In this document: in pieces, positions 18,951 through 27,369 of the stretch | How positions within the stretch are numbered: position 1 is the stretch's first letter | Layout: every line of letters begins with the position of its first letter | From: Flavobacteriales bacterium | Lineage (GTDB): Bacteria; Bacteroidota; Bacteroidia; Flavobacteriales_F; PHOS-HE28 | Assembly (NCBI GenBank): GCA_016699575.1 | Contig: CP064979.1 | Location: forward strand, 2,046,001-2,110,000 | Length of the DNA: 64,000 nt | Reading direction: 5' to 3' | Translations under genes and position numbers: made by a program | Notes under the pieces: generated by a model | What the model saw: the letters and a program-made list of their open reading frames with translations, nothing else | The model's database searches: none | Told to the model about the DNA's origin: nothing

Positions 18951-20549
18951 ATGCGCACCCTCCTCCTGCTGTTCACACTACAGACCCTGCCCGTTCTAGC
19001 CCAATGGGAATGGCTGCAAGCCGTTCAAAGTTCATCGGCGGAACCCGAATGGGGGCATGCGGTGCGCTACTGTCCGGATGGTGGCATGGTGGCCACCGGT
19101 CAATGGCGGAACCTGGGCCAGTTCGGAGCAACGGTGTTCAACGGCCCTTTGCTCAACCAGATGAACGCCTTCGTGGTGCGCTATGCGCCGGATGGTGAAG
19201 TGGAATGGGCGCATTCGTTCCGCTCAACAGAGCAACTCTCGAACACCGATGCATACGGCCTTGCCGTGGATGCTGACGGGAACATCATCGTGGGTGGCAC
19301 TGTGGGCGATACGCTCGTGATCGACGAGGTGCCGGTGCTGCTTGTCGGTGTAGGTGGTATTTCGAGCTGGTTCATTGCCAAGTTCGATCCGGATGGCACC
19401 TTGCTTTGGGTGACCAGCCATACGGGTTCGGCTCCGGGTCGTTTCCTATGGTGCTTGGATGTGGATGAGGCCGGGGACATCTGGGCCGGTGGCACACGCC
19501 AAAGTGCTGTCAGCCGCTTGGTGAAGTTCAGTGGTGCGGACGGTACCGAGGAGTTCGTGAGCGACGATATCCACGGAAGTGCGAGCCGCGTGGAGGCCAC
19601 AGGAAACGGGAAGATCCTGCTGCACGGCCAAGCATCCAACAACTTCACCTTCGGCGGGATGAACTGTACACTGAGCGGAGCGATGGGCGGCGGCGGTTAC
19701 ACGAATTGGACGATCCAACTCGACACCGCAGGCACGGCGGATTGGTACTACGCGCCGGACCAAGGCTACACGGGTGGTATGGGATGGTCCACCATGTCGA
19801 TGAGCGCCACGGCCGATGGCCACAGCTTCGTGTATGCACGCGCCAACACGCGCATCAACGGCGATACGATCGCTTATGGCGGCAACCGCAAAGGACTCTT
19901 CCTGTTGGATCCATCCGGGGTGCCGGTGTGGTGGAAGCACATCAACGACAGCGGGACCTTGACCGTGTTCGACATGCGCACGGTTGAGGGCGGCGGTTGC
20001 TGGGTTGTGGGCGATATGAGCGGCACCTGCGATCTGTTGGACACTACCGTCACCCACACCGGTCTCTTCGCATTCCTCTACAACGATGCTGGCGATGTAG
20101 CGCGGCGCGTCTTCGGCCCGCAAGTGGTAAACACCTGGTCCGTGGATGCACGGCCCGATGAAGTGGTGGTAGCCGGAACGCAGGCGGGCAACACGTCCTT
20201 CGGCGACCACGTGATCACCGACAATTGGTTCGGGTTCTTCGCGGCACGATACGGCCCTGCTAGCGATGTGGGCATCGATGAGTTCGCTGCGCCTACTGGG
20301 CTGTCAGTCTATCCGAACCCTGCGAACGACCTGCTCAACATCGTCGCCGATGCATCGCTCTTCGGCCAACGCGCGGTGATCGAAGTGTTCGACGCAACAG
20401 GTAGCCGTGTGCATGCGGAGCAGGTGAACACCTTCAACGCGCTACAAACGCTCGACCTGTCGCGAGACTGGAAGGAAGGTTTGTACCTGGTGATGGTGCG
20501 GGTGGAAGGGCAGGCCCCGAAAGCGGCGCGGGTGGTAGTGAAGCGGTGA
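18951..20549 (+). CDS. T9SS-exported beta-propeller protein B
   Basis: The protein has 532 residues. The start at 18951 gives signal peptide MRTLLLLFTLQTLPVLAQ. Residues about 25-440 are SBBP-like propeller repeats (VVRYAPDGEVEWAHSF, AVDADGNIIVGGT, IAKFDPDGTLLWV). The C-terminal 85 residues are a type A sorting domain almost identical to those of proteins A, C and D (SVYPNPANDLLNIVAD ... ARVVVKR), although the passenger domain is unrelated. That points to cassette exchange or gene conversion of the sorting domain. It shares the promoter module with its neighbours and lies between the paralogues A and C. Confidence 0.88.
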   Translation: MRTLLLLFTLQTLPVLAQWEWLQAVQSSSAEPEWGHAVRYCPDGGMVATGQWRNLGQFGATVFNGPLLNQMNAFVVRYAPDGEVEWAHSFRSTEQLSNTDAYGLAVDADGNIIVGGTVGDTLVIDEVPVLLVGVGGISSWFIAKFDPDGTLLWVTSHTGSAPGRFLWCLDVDEAGDIWAGGTRQSAVSRLVKFSGADGTEEFVSDDIHGSASRVEATGNGKILLHGQASNNFTFGGMNCTLSGAMGGGGYTNWTIQLDTAGTADWYYAPDQGYTGGMGWSTMSMSATADGHSFVYARANTRINGDTIAYGGNRKGLFLLDPSGVPVWWKHINDSGTLTVFDMRTVEGGGCWVVGDMSGTCDLLDTTVTHTGLFAFLYNDAGDVARRVFGPQVVNTWSVDARPDEVVVAGTQAGNTSFGDHVITDNWFGFFAARYGPASDVGIDEFAAPTGLSVYPNPANDLLNIVADASLFGQRAVIEVFDATGSRVHAEQVNTFNALQTLDLSRDWKEGLYLVMVRVEGQAPKAARVVVKR

Positions 20550-20552
20550 CGC

Positions 20553-20616
20553 TCGATCACCATTTCCCGCGTTCGATCGATCCAGCTTGTGAAGGGCGAT
20601 GGCCTGGTGTCACTTG
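20553..20616 (+). promoter_or_regulatory. Shared promoter/operator module, copy 4 (before T9SS protein C)
   Basis: TCGATC half-sites at 20553-20558 and 20573-20578 are 20 bp apart. TTG lies at 20587-20589, then 19 bp, then GTCACTTG at 20609-20616, and the ATG at 20637 follows after 20 bp. The module begins four bases after the stop codon of protein B. Confidence 0.7.
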
Positions 20617-20636
20617 CTGCCTCAAACCCGAACACC

Positions 20637-23600
20637 ATGGGCCGATCATTCCTCCTGCCGTTCCTCCTGTCGCCTTTCCTTGCGATCGCTCAGCCTGCGC
20701 AGAACTTCTCCTGTGCCACCGCTTTCGAGGTGCCGGTCTCCAGCACGAATGTCTCCGAGTTCACGTACGTCAACGCCCGGAACTTCCCCTCGGCGGCTCC
20801 GGTCCCCGCGACCACATGCAGCGGCACGGCGAACCGACGCACCGGCTGGTACAAGTTCACGGCAACGGCCACCACGCATTGGGTGCGTACGGAAGGCGCT
20901 ACGACGGACGAGCGCATCCTCGAAGTGCTGGGCGGCACCTGCGGGGCACTCACCACCCTGCAATGCTTCGATGGCCTCACCACATTGACCGGCCAACCAT
21001 ACCAAGCGCTCACAGGGCTCACGATCGGCGATGTGTATTTCATCCGCGCCATGAGCCCCGGAATAGGTTGTGATACGTTCAACGGCAACTGCGACATGGG
21101 CTTGGCCGTGGTATCGGCGGCGTCGCATGATGAATGCCCGAACGCCCTGCCGCTCACCGTGCGTTCAGCGCAGCGGGTGACTCTCCCCGCCACGGAGGCC
21201 GCCACCATCGGAAGCACGGCCTCGCAGCCCGCGTGCGCGGGTCCGGCAGGCGATTCCGACGATGATGTATGGTACAAATTCACCGCCACCGCGCCGACGC
21301 AGCATCTGGTGTACAGCTTCCTCAATGGCGTGGAGCCCGTGATCCAATGGTTCGGCGGATCATGTGGCGCGCTTACCAGCCTGGCCTGCGATGCCACGAA
21401 GGTCAGCGGCTTGACACCCGGACAGGAATACCGCATCCGCCTGCACAGCGAAGGCACCGCTTACACCTTGCGCATGTTGGCCGATGTATGCGAAAGCGCA
21501 ACGAACGACGAATGCAGCGGGGCCGTTCCGATCGATGTGGCGTTGACGGGTGAGGATCCGGTGGGCGTGGAAGTATCCACACGCGCCGGTACCAGCAGCA
21601 CGGTGCCGTGCGATACGCGGGCCAGCGATGTCTGGCTGAGCTTCACCGCGCCTTCCACCGGCGTTACGGTCTACAGCACGGGCTTGCAGCATGCGTCGGT
21701 CTTCAGCGGTTCCTGCGGATCGCTCACCTGCCAAGCGAACACCTCACTGACCGCGCCATGGAACATCACTGGACTTACGCAGGGCGACACCTACTACCTG
21801 AAGATCGGCAGCAATTCCAGCTTCCGGGAATCCGTCATCACCATCGTGGAACGACCGACCAACGACGAGTGCGCCGATGCGACACCGCTCGCCGTGCAGC
21901 CCAATATGGGTGGTCAGGGATTCGTGTACGGCCATACCGGTGGCGCGGCGACGGGCGCGCAGGCGTGCAACAACGCCCAGCCACGCGATGTGTGGTACAC
22001 GTTCACCGCTACCGCCGCGCAACATGTGCTGCATGTGGAGCCCGCTGTCGCGAATACCCAACTGTTCTCGCAAGTCCTTTCCGGTACGTGCGGCTCCCTT
22101 ACGAGCATCATCTGCGATGAGAACTTCGCCTATTCTGAACCGCTGCGGGTAAGTGGACTCACGCCCGGGACGCAATACCATGTGCGAGTGTATTCCAACA
22201 GCACCTCTACCACCGCCTTCCGCGTCGGGGTCACGGAAGGGATCGTGAATGATGAGTGCGCGGGTGCGCTGCCCTTGCCGGTGTTGGGCGCTACCGATCT
22301 AAGCGGACAAGTGTCGGCAAGTGTGTTCGATGCTACGGTAGGCACAAGCACCTGTGGCGTGAACTTGAGGGACGTATGGTACACGTTCACGGCCACCGAT
22401 GATGAGGCGACCTTCGTAGCGGCCCACGAGAGCGCCAGTGTGACCGCATCCGTCGAGCTCTTCAGCGGAACCTGTGGATCGCTGACCAGCTTGGCGTGCG
22501 TGAACAACATGCGGGCGCGGTTCACCGGCCTTACGCAGGGCACGACCTATTTCGTGCGCTACGCGGAGAACTTCCCCAAGGACTACGTGCCCTTCATCGC
22601 GCAGGTCCCGAACGATGAGATCACCGGTGCCATCGAGGTGCCGTTCGGGAGCTCCTCCACCGGCCCCATGCACAACGGCAGCGGTTACGGCGCCACGCAG
22701 AGCTACCCGCCTTTCTGCGGGCAGGTGGCCAGCGACGATGATACCTGGTACCGCTTCACCGCGACAGCTGCTTCGCACACCGTTCGTGCCGTGCAGCGCA
22801 ACACCATCTTCGGTGAACCGAGCCTTGGCTTCGGGCTGCAGGTGGAAGTGTACGATACGCTCTCCACGATCGCGGATACGCTGCAAGCCCACATGGTGAG
22901 CTGCGGATCATCGCCGCGCGTGCTCGGAGGCTTGGAGGTGGGGCGGGAGTATTTCTACCGCGTGCATACACCCGGCGTGGCGCCTGCTGAATTGTGCGTG
23001 TTCGGCACCTGGGTGCAGGACCAGAGCAACGACGAAGCGGCCGGAGCAGTGCAATTGACCCATGACGATCGCTACACGCACTACTTCAATACCACAGGTG
23101 CCACCCAAAGCCTGCCCGGCGCGGATTGCGGCACCGACGACACGGCGGATGACGACATCTGGTTCAAGTTCACCGCCACCAATGCTCCAGCCCGTGTGGT
23201 GGCGGGGCATGGCACGGAAGACCTCACGCTGGAGCTCTTCAGCGGTCCGGTCGGCAACCTCACCAGCATCGCGTGCAGCGACAACGTGCTGGTGCTGCCC
23301 GCGCTCACGAGCGGACAGGTGTACCATGTGCGGCTCTACAGCTGGCGCAACGGCGTGCCCGTGGAAGGTCGGGTCGGCCTGTTCAGCACGCCATCGCTCA
23401 CCGCGAACAGTTGCGTGGATGAAGTCTGCCTAGGGCCGGTGCTGCTCACGAACCCCTCCATCGAACAGGGCGACTATTGCCTGACCGGCGTTCTGTCGGT
23501 CGAAGATGTCTCAGGCCTGGGTATTCCGCTGGCGCCAGGCTGGCCGCGTCTGCAAGGCGGTTCCTCGGACGCGTACAGTAGCTGCAGCTTGTTCGGCGCC

Positions 23601-24392
23601 GGGGGAGAGGTACCGGCCGAGATCAGGTTCGTCACACTGAACCGGGTACTACCCCGATCGGGCAAGGGCATGGCCGGAGCACTCGCCTGGGATATCGAGG
23701 GCTATCGGGAGTATATCCAGGGCACGTTGACCGAGCCGCTCATACCGGGCGAGCCCTACCTCGTCTCGTTCAATGTGGTCACGGCCGAAGGTCCCTTCCT
23801 GCGCGTGAACGGCCTGGGGGCCTTGCTCAGCATCGGTCCCATGGTCGGCGGTGGCTACGCCCCCTTCAACGTGGACCCGCATGTGATGACCTACGATATC
23901 GTGCAACAAGGCGAATGGACCAACATCTGCGGGATCGTGGTGCCCGATCAGCCTTACGACAACATCACCATCGGCTCCTTCTTCTTCGATCGCGACGAGT
24001 TCACCTACGAAGGGGATCCAGCATCTCAAGCCTACCACTTCTATGATGATGTGGTGGTGGCGCGCATCAACGATCCCGGTTGCATCACCTCCATCGGTGA
24101 TGTGCCACCACTGGATGCAGAAGCCGCTGGCAATGGCGATGCCCTGCGTGTATACCCCAACCCTGCGAGCGACTTGCTCAACATCGTCGCCGATCCATCG
24201 CTCTTCGGCCAGCGCGCGGTGATCGAACTCTTCGACGCAACGGGTAGCCGTGTGCATGCAGAGCAGGTGAACTTCTTTAACGCGCTGCAACCGCTTGACC
24301 TGTCGCGCGAATGGAAGGAAGGCTTGTACCTGGTGATGGTGCGGGTGGAAGGGCAGGCGCCGAAGGCTGCACGGGTGGTGGTGAGGCGGTGA
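20637..24392 (+). CDS. T9SS-exported multi-domain surface protein C (paralogue of A)
   Basis: The protein has 1251 residues. The start at 20637 gives signal peptide MGRSFLLPFLLSPFLAIAQ. The layout is collinear with protein A: seven PPC-like repeats with WYKFTATA/WYTFTATD cores and SGTCGSLTS segments, the unique domain (NPSIEQGDYC, SGKGMAG, PLIPGEPYLVSFN), and a type A sorting domain (LRVYPNPASDLLNIVAD ... ARVVVRR). A and C are clearly full-length tandem duplicates with substantial divergence in the passenger and near-identity in the last 85 residues. The stop codon is followed 16 bp later by a relic of a DUF418 gene, the same arrangement as the intact D-DUF418 pair. Confidence 0.85.
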   Translation: MGRSFLLPFLLSPFLAIAQPAQNFSCATAFEVPVSSTNVSEFTYVNARNFPSAAPVPATTCSGTANRRTGWYKFTATATTHWVRTEGATTDERILEVLGGTCGALTTLQCFDGLTTLTGQPYQALTGLTIGDVYFIRAMSPGIGCDTFNGNCDMGLAVVSAASHDECPNALPLTVRSAQRVTLPATEAATIGSTASQPACAGPAGDSDDDVWYKFTATAPTQHLVYSFLNGVEPVIQWFGGSCGALTSLACDATKVSGLTPGQEYRIRLHSEGTAYTLRMLADVCESATNDECSGAVPIDVALTGEDPVGVEVSTRAGTSSTVPCDTRASDVWLSFTAPSTGVTVYSTGLQHASVFSGSCGSLTCQANTSLTAPWNITGLTQGDTYYLKIGSNSSFRESVITIVERPTNDECADATPLAVQPNMGGQGFVYGHTGGAATGAQACNNAQPRDVWYTFTATAAQHVLHVEPAVANTQLFSQVLSGTCGSLTSIICDENFAYSEPLRVSGLTPGTQYHVRVYSNSTSTTAFRVGVTEGIVNDECAGALPLPVLGATDLSGQVSASVFDATVGTSTCGVNLRDVWYTFTATDDEATFVAAHESASVTASVELFSGTCGSLTSLACVNNMRARFTGLTQGTTYFVRYAENFPKDYVPFIAQVPNDEITGAIEVPFGSSSTGPMHNGSGYGATQSYPPFCGQVASDDDTWYRFTATAASHTVRAVQRNTIFGEPSLGFGLQVEVYDTLSTIADTLQAHMVSCGSSPRVLGGLEVGREYFYRVHTPGVAPAELCVFGTWVQDQSNDEAAGAVQLTHDDRYTHYFNTTGATQSLPGADCGTDDTADDDIWFKFTATNAPARVVAGHGTEDLTLELFSGPVGNLTSIACSDNVLVLPALTSGQVYHVRLYSWRNGVPVEGRVGLFSTPSLTANSCVDEVCLGPVLLTNPSIEQGDYCLTGVLSVEDVSGLGIPLAPGWPRLQGGSSDAYSSCSLFGAGGEVPAEIRFVTLNRVLPRSGKGMAGALAWDIEGYREYIQGTLTEPLIPGEPYLVSFNVVTAEGPFLRVNGLGALLSIGPMVGGGYAPFNVDPHVMTYDIVQQGEWTNICGIVVPDQPYDNITIGSFFFDRDEFTYEGDPASQAYHFYDDVVVARINDPGCITSIGDVPPLDAEAAGNGDALRVYPNPASDLLNIVADPSLFGQRAVIELFDATGSRVHAEQVNFFNALQPLDLSREWKEGLYLVMVRVEGQAPKAARVVVRR

Positions 24393-24408
24393 ACGCGATC
24401 TTCGGGGC

Positions 24409-24565
24409 ATGGCCGCTCCCAGCACCCAGCGCGCAGAGTTCTTCCATGCCCTTCGTGACTTCGCCCAATCCGGTATGCAGTCCTAGGCGTGGGTATTCAT
24501 GTCTTCCGTTGCTCGAGCAACGTTGCCGGGCGCTAGGCTCGATGCCGCTCAAGTTGGCAAGGATG
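24409..24565 (+). pseudogene. Relic of the 5' end of a DUF418 membrane-protein gene
   Basis: From the ATG at 24409 the sequence aligns with the start of the intact DUF418 gene at 35579. It reads MAAPSTQRAEFFHALRDFAQ, against MAAPNTQRTDLLDALRGFAL in the intact gene. It hits a TAG after 25 codons. Homology resumes after a gap at GCAACGTTGCCGGGCGCTA (the intact gene has GCAGCGTTGCCGGGCGCTG) and fades near 24565, where an unrelated minus-strand reading frame ends. The 16 bp before the ATG also match. The relic shows that gene C once had a DUF418 neighbour, as D has now. Confidence 0.75.
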
Positions 24566-24569
24566 TGTT

Positions 24570-25259
24570 CTACTGCTTCTGGAAGGAGAAGCCGCGCACC
24601 TGCCCCCCGATCGTGAGCCGCAACAGATACGTGCCGGAAGTCAGCCCGGTGATGTCGATGCGTCCGGTTGATGCGGAGAGGCGTTCGTTGTATACGCGGC
24701 GGCCGGCCGCATCCAGCACCTCCAGCAGACCGCCGACGTCTTCCGGCGAAGAGGAATAGTTGAGCACATCGATCGCCGGACTTGGCCACGCGAGCAGTTG
24801 CGGATCGGCATCGTTCGCGGTCCTGTCCACGGTCGTGCTCAGGTGATCATAGATCAAACCGGTATGATCGTGTCCGTTGAGCGTGACGTAGTAGCCGCCG
24901 TTGCGTCCGGTGGTGAACGCATCGTTCATCAGTTCGATCGCGCCACTGCCGATGAAGGGTATGGTAAGGATCGTGTATTCCTGACCGGCCTCCCATGGAT
25001 CACCGTTGCCGGACAAGGAGGAAAAGCCGAAGCCCGCGAAGACCTGGTACATCGCGTTTTCGTTCGTTGTTACCTGTCCGCTGTGCGTGATGGTGAGTGG
25101 TGCATTCTCAGGAGCGATCGCCGGTGACAGCACGATGCCGGTGACAGCATCCCACCGCAGGGTGAAGACCACGGAGCTGAAGACACCGTCGAAATGATCG
25201 GCAGGGCGCACGCGCACATCCAGCATGTGTTCGCCTGTTCGTAAGAGCGTGATGTCCAT
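24570..25259 (-). pseudogene. 5'-truncated T9SS type A sorting-domain protein
   Basis: This is a 229-codon frame beginning MDITLLRTGEHMLDVRVRP with no signal peptide. An in-frame TAG lies six bases upstream of that ATG, so the frame cannot extend. The body (about 1-140: FSSVVFTLRWDAV, YQVFAGFGFSSLSG, YVTLNGHDHTGLIY) resembles small exported Bacteroidota proteins that normally carry a leader. The C-terminus (LLAWPSPAIDVLNYSS ... SGTYLLRLTIGGQ) is a type A sorting domain, diverged from those of A-D. A sorting domain without a leader could not be exported, so I call it a fragment. It starts 23 bp after the Reg_prop lipoprotein gene and could be co-transcribed with it. An intact cytoplasmic protein is possible but unlikely. 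Confidence 0.6.
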
Positions 25260-25282
25260 TGGCTCCTAACAGGCGCCTTCGC

Positions 25283-26380
25283 TCATTCCACCAGGATCAT
25301 GCGCTTGACCGATCCATTGACGATCCTCCACAACCCCGCACCACCACCGACCCAGATGGCCCCTGCCCGATCCTCCACGATGAATTGCACATGACCGAAT
25401 GGAACGCCATCGGCCAACGGGACCTGGGTGAACGTGGTTCCATCGAAGACGCAGAGGCCACCTCTTCCGCTCCCGATCCACAACTTCCCAGTGGCGTCCT
25501 GGAGCAGGGCGTGGATGCTCGGGTCACACAGGCCGTCCGCGGTGGAATAGGTGGTGAAGACGCCTTCCTTGTACATGGTCAAGCCGCTGGCGCGGTTGCC
25601 GTTGAACCCGAACCAGACGGTACCGCTCCGATCGGTGTATATCGTACGGACCATATCCTCGCTCAATCCATCCTTCACAAGGAACTGCGTGAAGATTCCA
25701 TCGGCGTAACGCATGGCTCCACCGTGGGTCATGGAGGCGAACCATAAGTGGCCCTTCTGATCCGCTTCGATGCACGGGATCCAATTGTAGGTGCGCCCGT
25801 CCGATTGTTTTGTTCCGATCTCGGTGAGGTTGGACGTGAACGCCTTTCCGCTGTACCGGTAGGCTCCACCTCCGGCGGTCCCGATCCAGAGGTCGCCGTT
25901 CGTATCCACTTCCAAGGCATGCACGGCATTGGGATCGATCATGGGATACATCTCATCGAGCCATCCGCCGGTGGTGTCCTTGAAGGGCAAGGGGATGGCT
26001 GTGAATGCGCGCCCATCGTACCGGCACAGGCCCTTTGCGGTGCCGAACCAGAGCGCTCCGTCCTGGTCCTGGACGATGTCATGCACCTTAGCGTTGCACA
26101 GACCGTCCCGCGTGGTCAGTTGGTTGAATGCACTGCCGTCGTATCGGAACACGCCGGATCCGAGCGTCCCGAACCAGAGGACGCCATCCTTATCCAAAAG
26201 ACCGCTCCCGAACCCGTGCTTGGAGATGATATCCGTGACCGCTTCGGTACTCGGCATATCCGACCCGGGAAGGCCTTGTTCACCCACCTGTTGTTCGGGA
26301 CGATCCTGTGCCGTGCAGGAAACGATGATCAAGGCTGTGGCGAACACGGTGTAGCGCATGATGGCACGGGTGGATTTCAT
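25283..26380 (-). CDS. Reg_prop (two-component-regulator propeller) lipoprotein
   Basis: The protein has 365 residues. The N-terminus MKSTRAIMRYTVFATALIIVSC ends in a lipobox (IVSC), so it is a lipoprotein; the second Met at 26359 is an alternative start. The rest is a six- to seven-bladed propeller of Reg_prop repeats with the LWFGTxxGLxRYDG signature (LWFGTLGSGVFRYDG, LWFGTAKGLCRYDG, LWIGSGRGGLCVFDG). In Bacteroidota these propellers usually form the sensor half of hybrid two-component systems. Here only the propeller exists, with no membrane helix or kinase. It may be a free-standing surface propeller or a remnant of a larger sensor. Confidence 0.8.
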   Translation of the reverse strand: MKSTRAIMRYTVFATALIIVSCTAQDRPEQQVGEQGLPGSDMPSTEAVTDIISKHGFGSGLLDKDGVLWFGTLGSGVFRYDGSAFNQLTTRDGLCNAKVHDIVQDQDGALWFGTAKGLCRYDGRAFTAIPLPFKDTTGGWLDEMYPMIDPNAVHALEVDTNGDLWIGTAGGGAYRYSGKAFTSNLTEIGTKQSDGRTYNWIPCIEADQKGHLWFASMTHGGAMRYADGIFTQFLVKDGLSEDMVRTIYTDRSGTVWFGFNGNRASGLTMYKEGVFTTYSTADGLCDPSIHALLQDATGKLWIGSGRGGLCVFDGTTFTQVPLADGVPFGHVQFIVEDRAGAIWVGGGAGLWRIVNGSVKRMILVE

Positions 26381-26483
26381 GTTGTCGTGGTCGGCGTGTC
26401 ACTGGTCGATCCGACGTTGCCCCAAGGCCTTCCTTGCGGCCCCTATTGGATGCAAGTGGGCTAATGCAGAGGTAGGGCTAATT

Positions 26484-27333
26484 CCGCTTGCACGGAGGTT
26501 CCTCCGGCGGATACGGCAGCTGTGTGCCATTCGATGTCCGGGGCGAAGTGCCTGCGGAAGTCACGGTGATCACCTTGAACAAGAACCTGTCGCGATCCGG
26601 CAAGGGCATGGGCGGATGCCTTGGGTTGGAGACCGAGTATTACAGGGAATACCTCCAGGCGCCATTGAGCGAACCGCTGATTCCCGGTGAACCCTATCTG
26701 GTCTCCTTCAACGCTGTGCTCTCCGAAGGCTCCGATGTGAAGGTGAACGGCTTGGGCGCATTGCTGAGCGTCGGGCCCATGGTCGAAGGCACCTACGCCC
26801 CCTTCGACGCCGAACCGCAAGTGGTCACCTACGACATGGTGGAGAAGGGCGCATGGACGAACATCTGCGGGATCGTCGTACCCGACGCCGCCTATGATAA
26901 CATCACCGTCGGTAGCTTCTTCCCCGACCGTGCGTCATACACCCACGAGGGCACGATAAACAGTTTCAATACAGCCTACCATTTCTACGACGATGTGGTG
27001 GTGGCGCGCATCAACGACCCGAGCTGCATCACCAGCATCGGCGATGTGCCGCCGTTGGATGAAAGCGCTGGTGAAGGTGATGCACTACGCGTCTATCCGA
27101 ACCCTGCGAACGAGTTGCTCAACATCGTAGCGGATCCATCGCTCTTCGGCCAGCGCGCGGTGATCGAAGTGTTCGACGCCACGGGCAGTCGTGTTCATGC
27201 AGAGCAGGTCAACTTCTTCAACGCGCTGCAACCGCTTGAACTGTCGCAGGAGTGGAAGGAGGGCTTGTACCTGGTGATGGTGCGGGTGGAAGGGCAGGCG
27301 CCGAATGCGGCAAGGGTGGTGGTGAGGAGGTGA
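26484..27333 (+). pseudogene. 5'-truncated 3' end of a T9SS surface-protein gene (A/C/D family)
   Basis: About 283 codons match the C-terminal part of protein A from PRLHGG onward: SGKGMGG, PLSEPLIPGEPYLVSFN, NICGIVVPDAAYDNITVGSF, then the full type A sorting domain (LRVYPNPANELLNIVAD ... ARVVVRR). Homology to A starts abruptly at about 26484; nothing upstream resembles the missing seven repeats or the leader. A stretch from about 26655 to 26889 is nearly identical to 18181-18415 in gene A. The stop codon is followed by the first bases of the shared promoter module (CGCTCGA), then by unrelated sequence leading into the helicase gene. Confidence 0.8.
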
Positions 27334-27369
27334 CGCTCGACCTCGTTGAGCCGAGTAGCTGAGGATGAA

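Noticed and set aside
25260..25282. GGAG before the ATG at 25259 as a Shine-Dalgarno site proving a real gene start
   Set aside because: Bacteroidota rarely use such sites, the protein would lack the leader its sorting domain needs, and an in-frame stop lies six bases upstream; a truncated gene is likelier.
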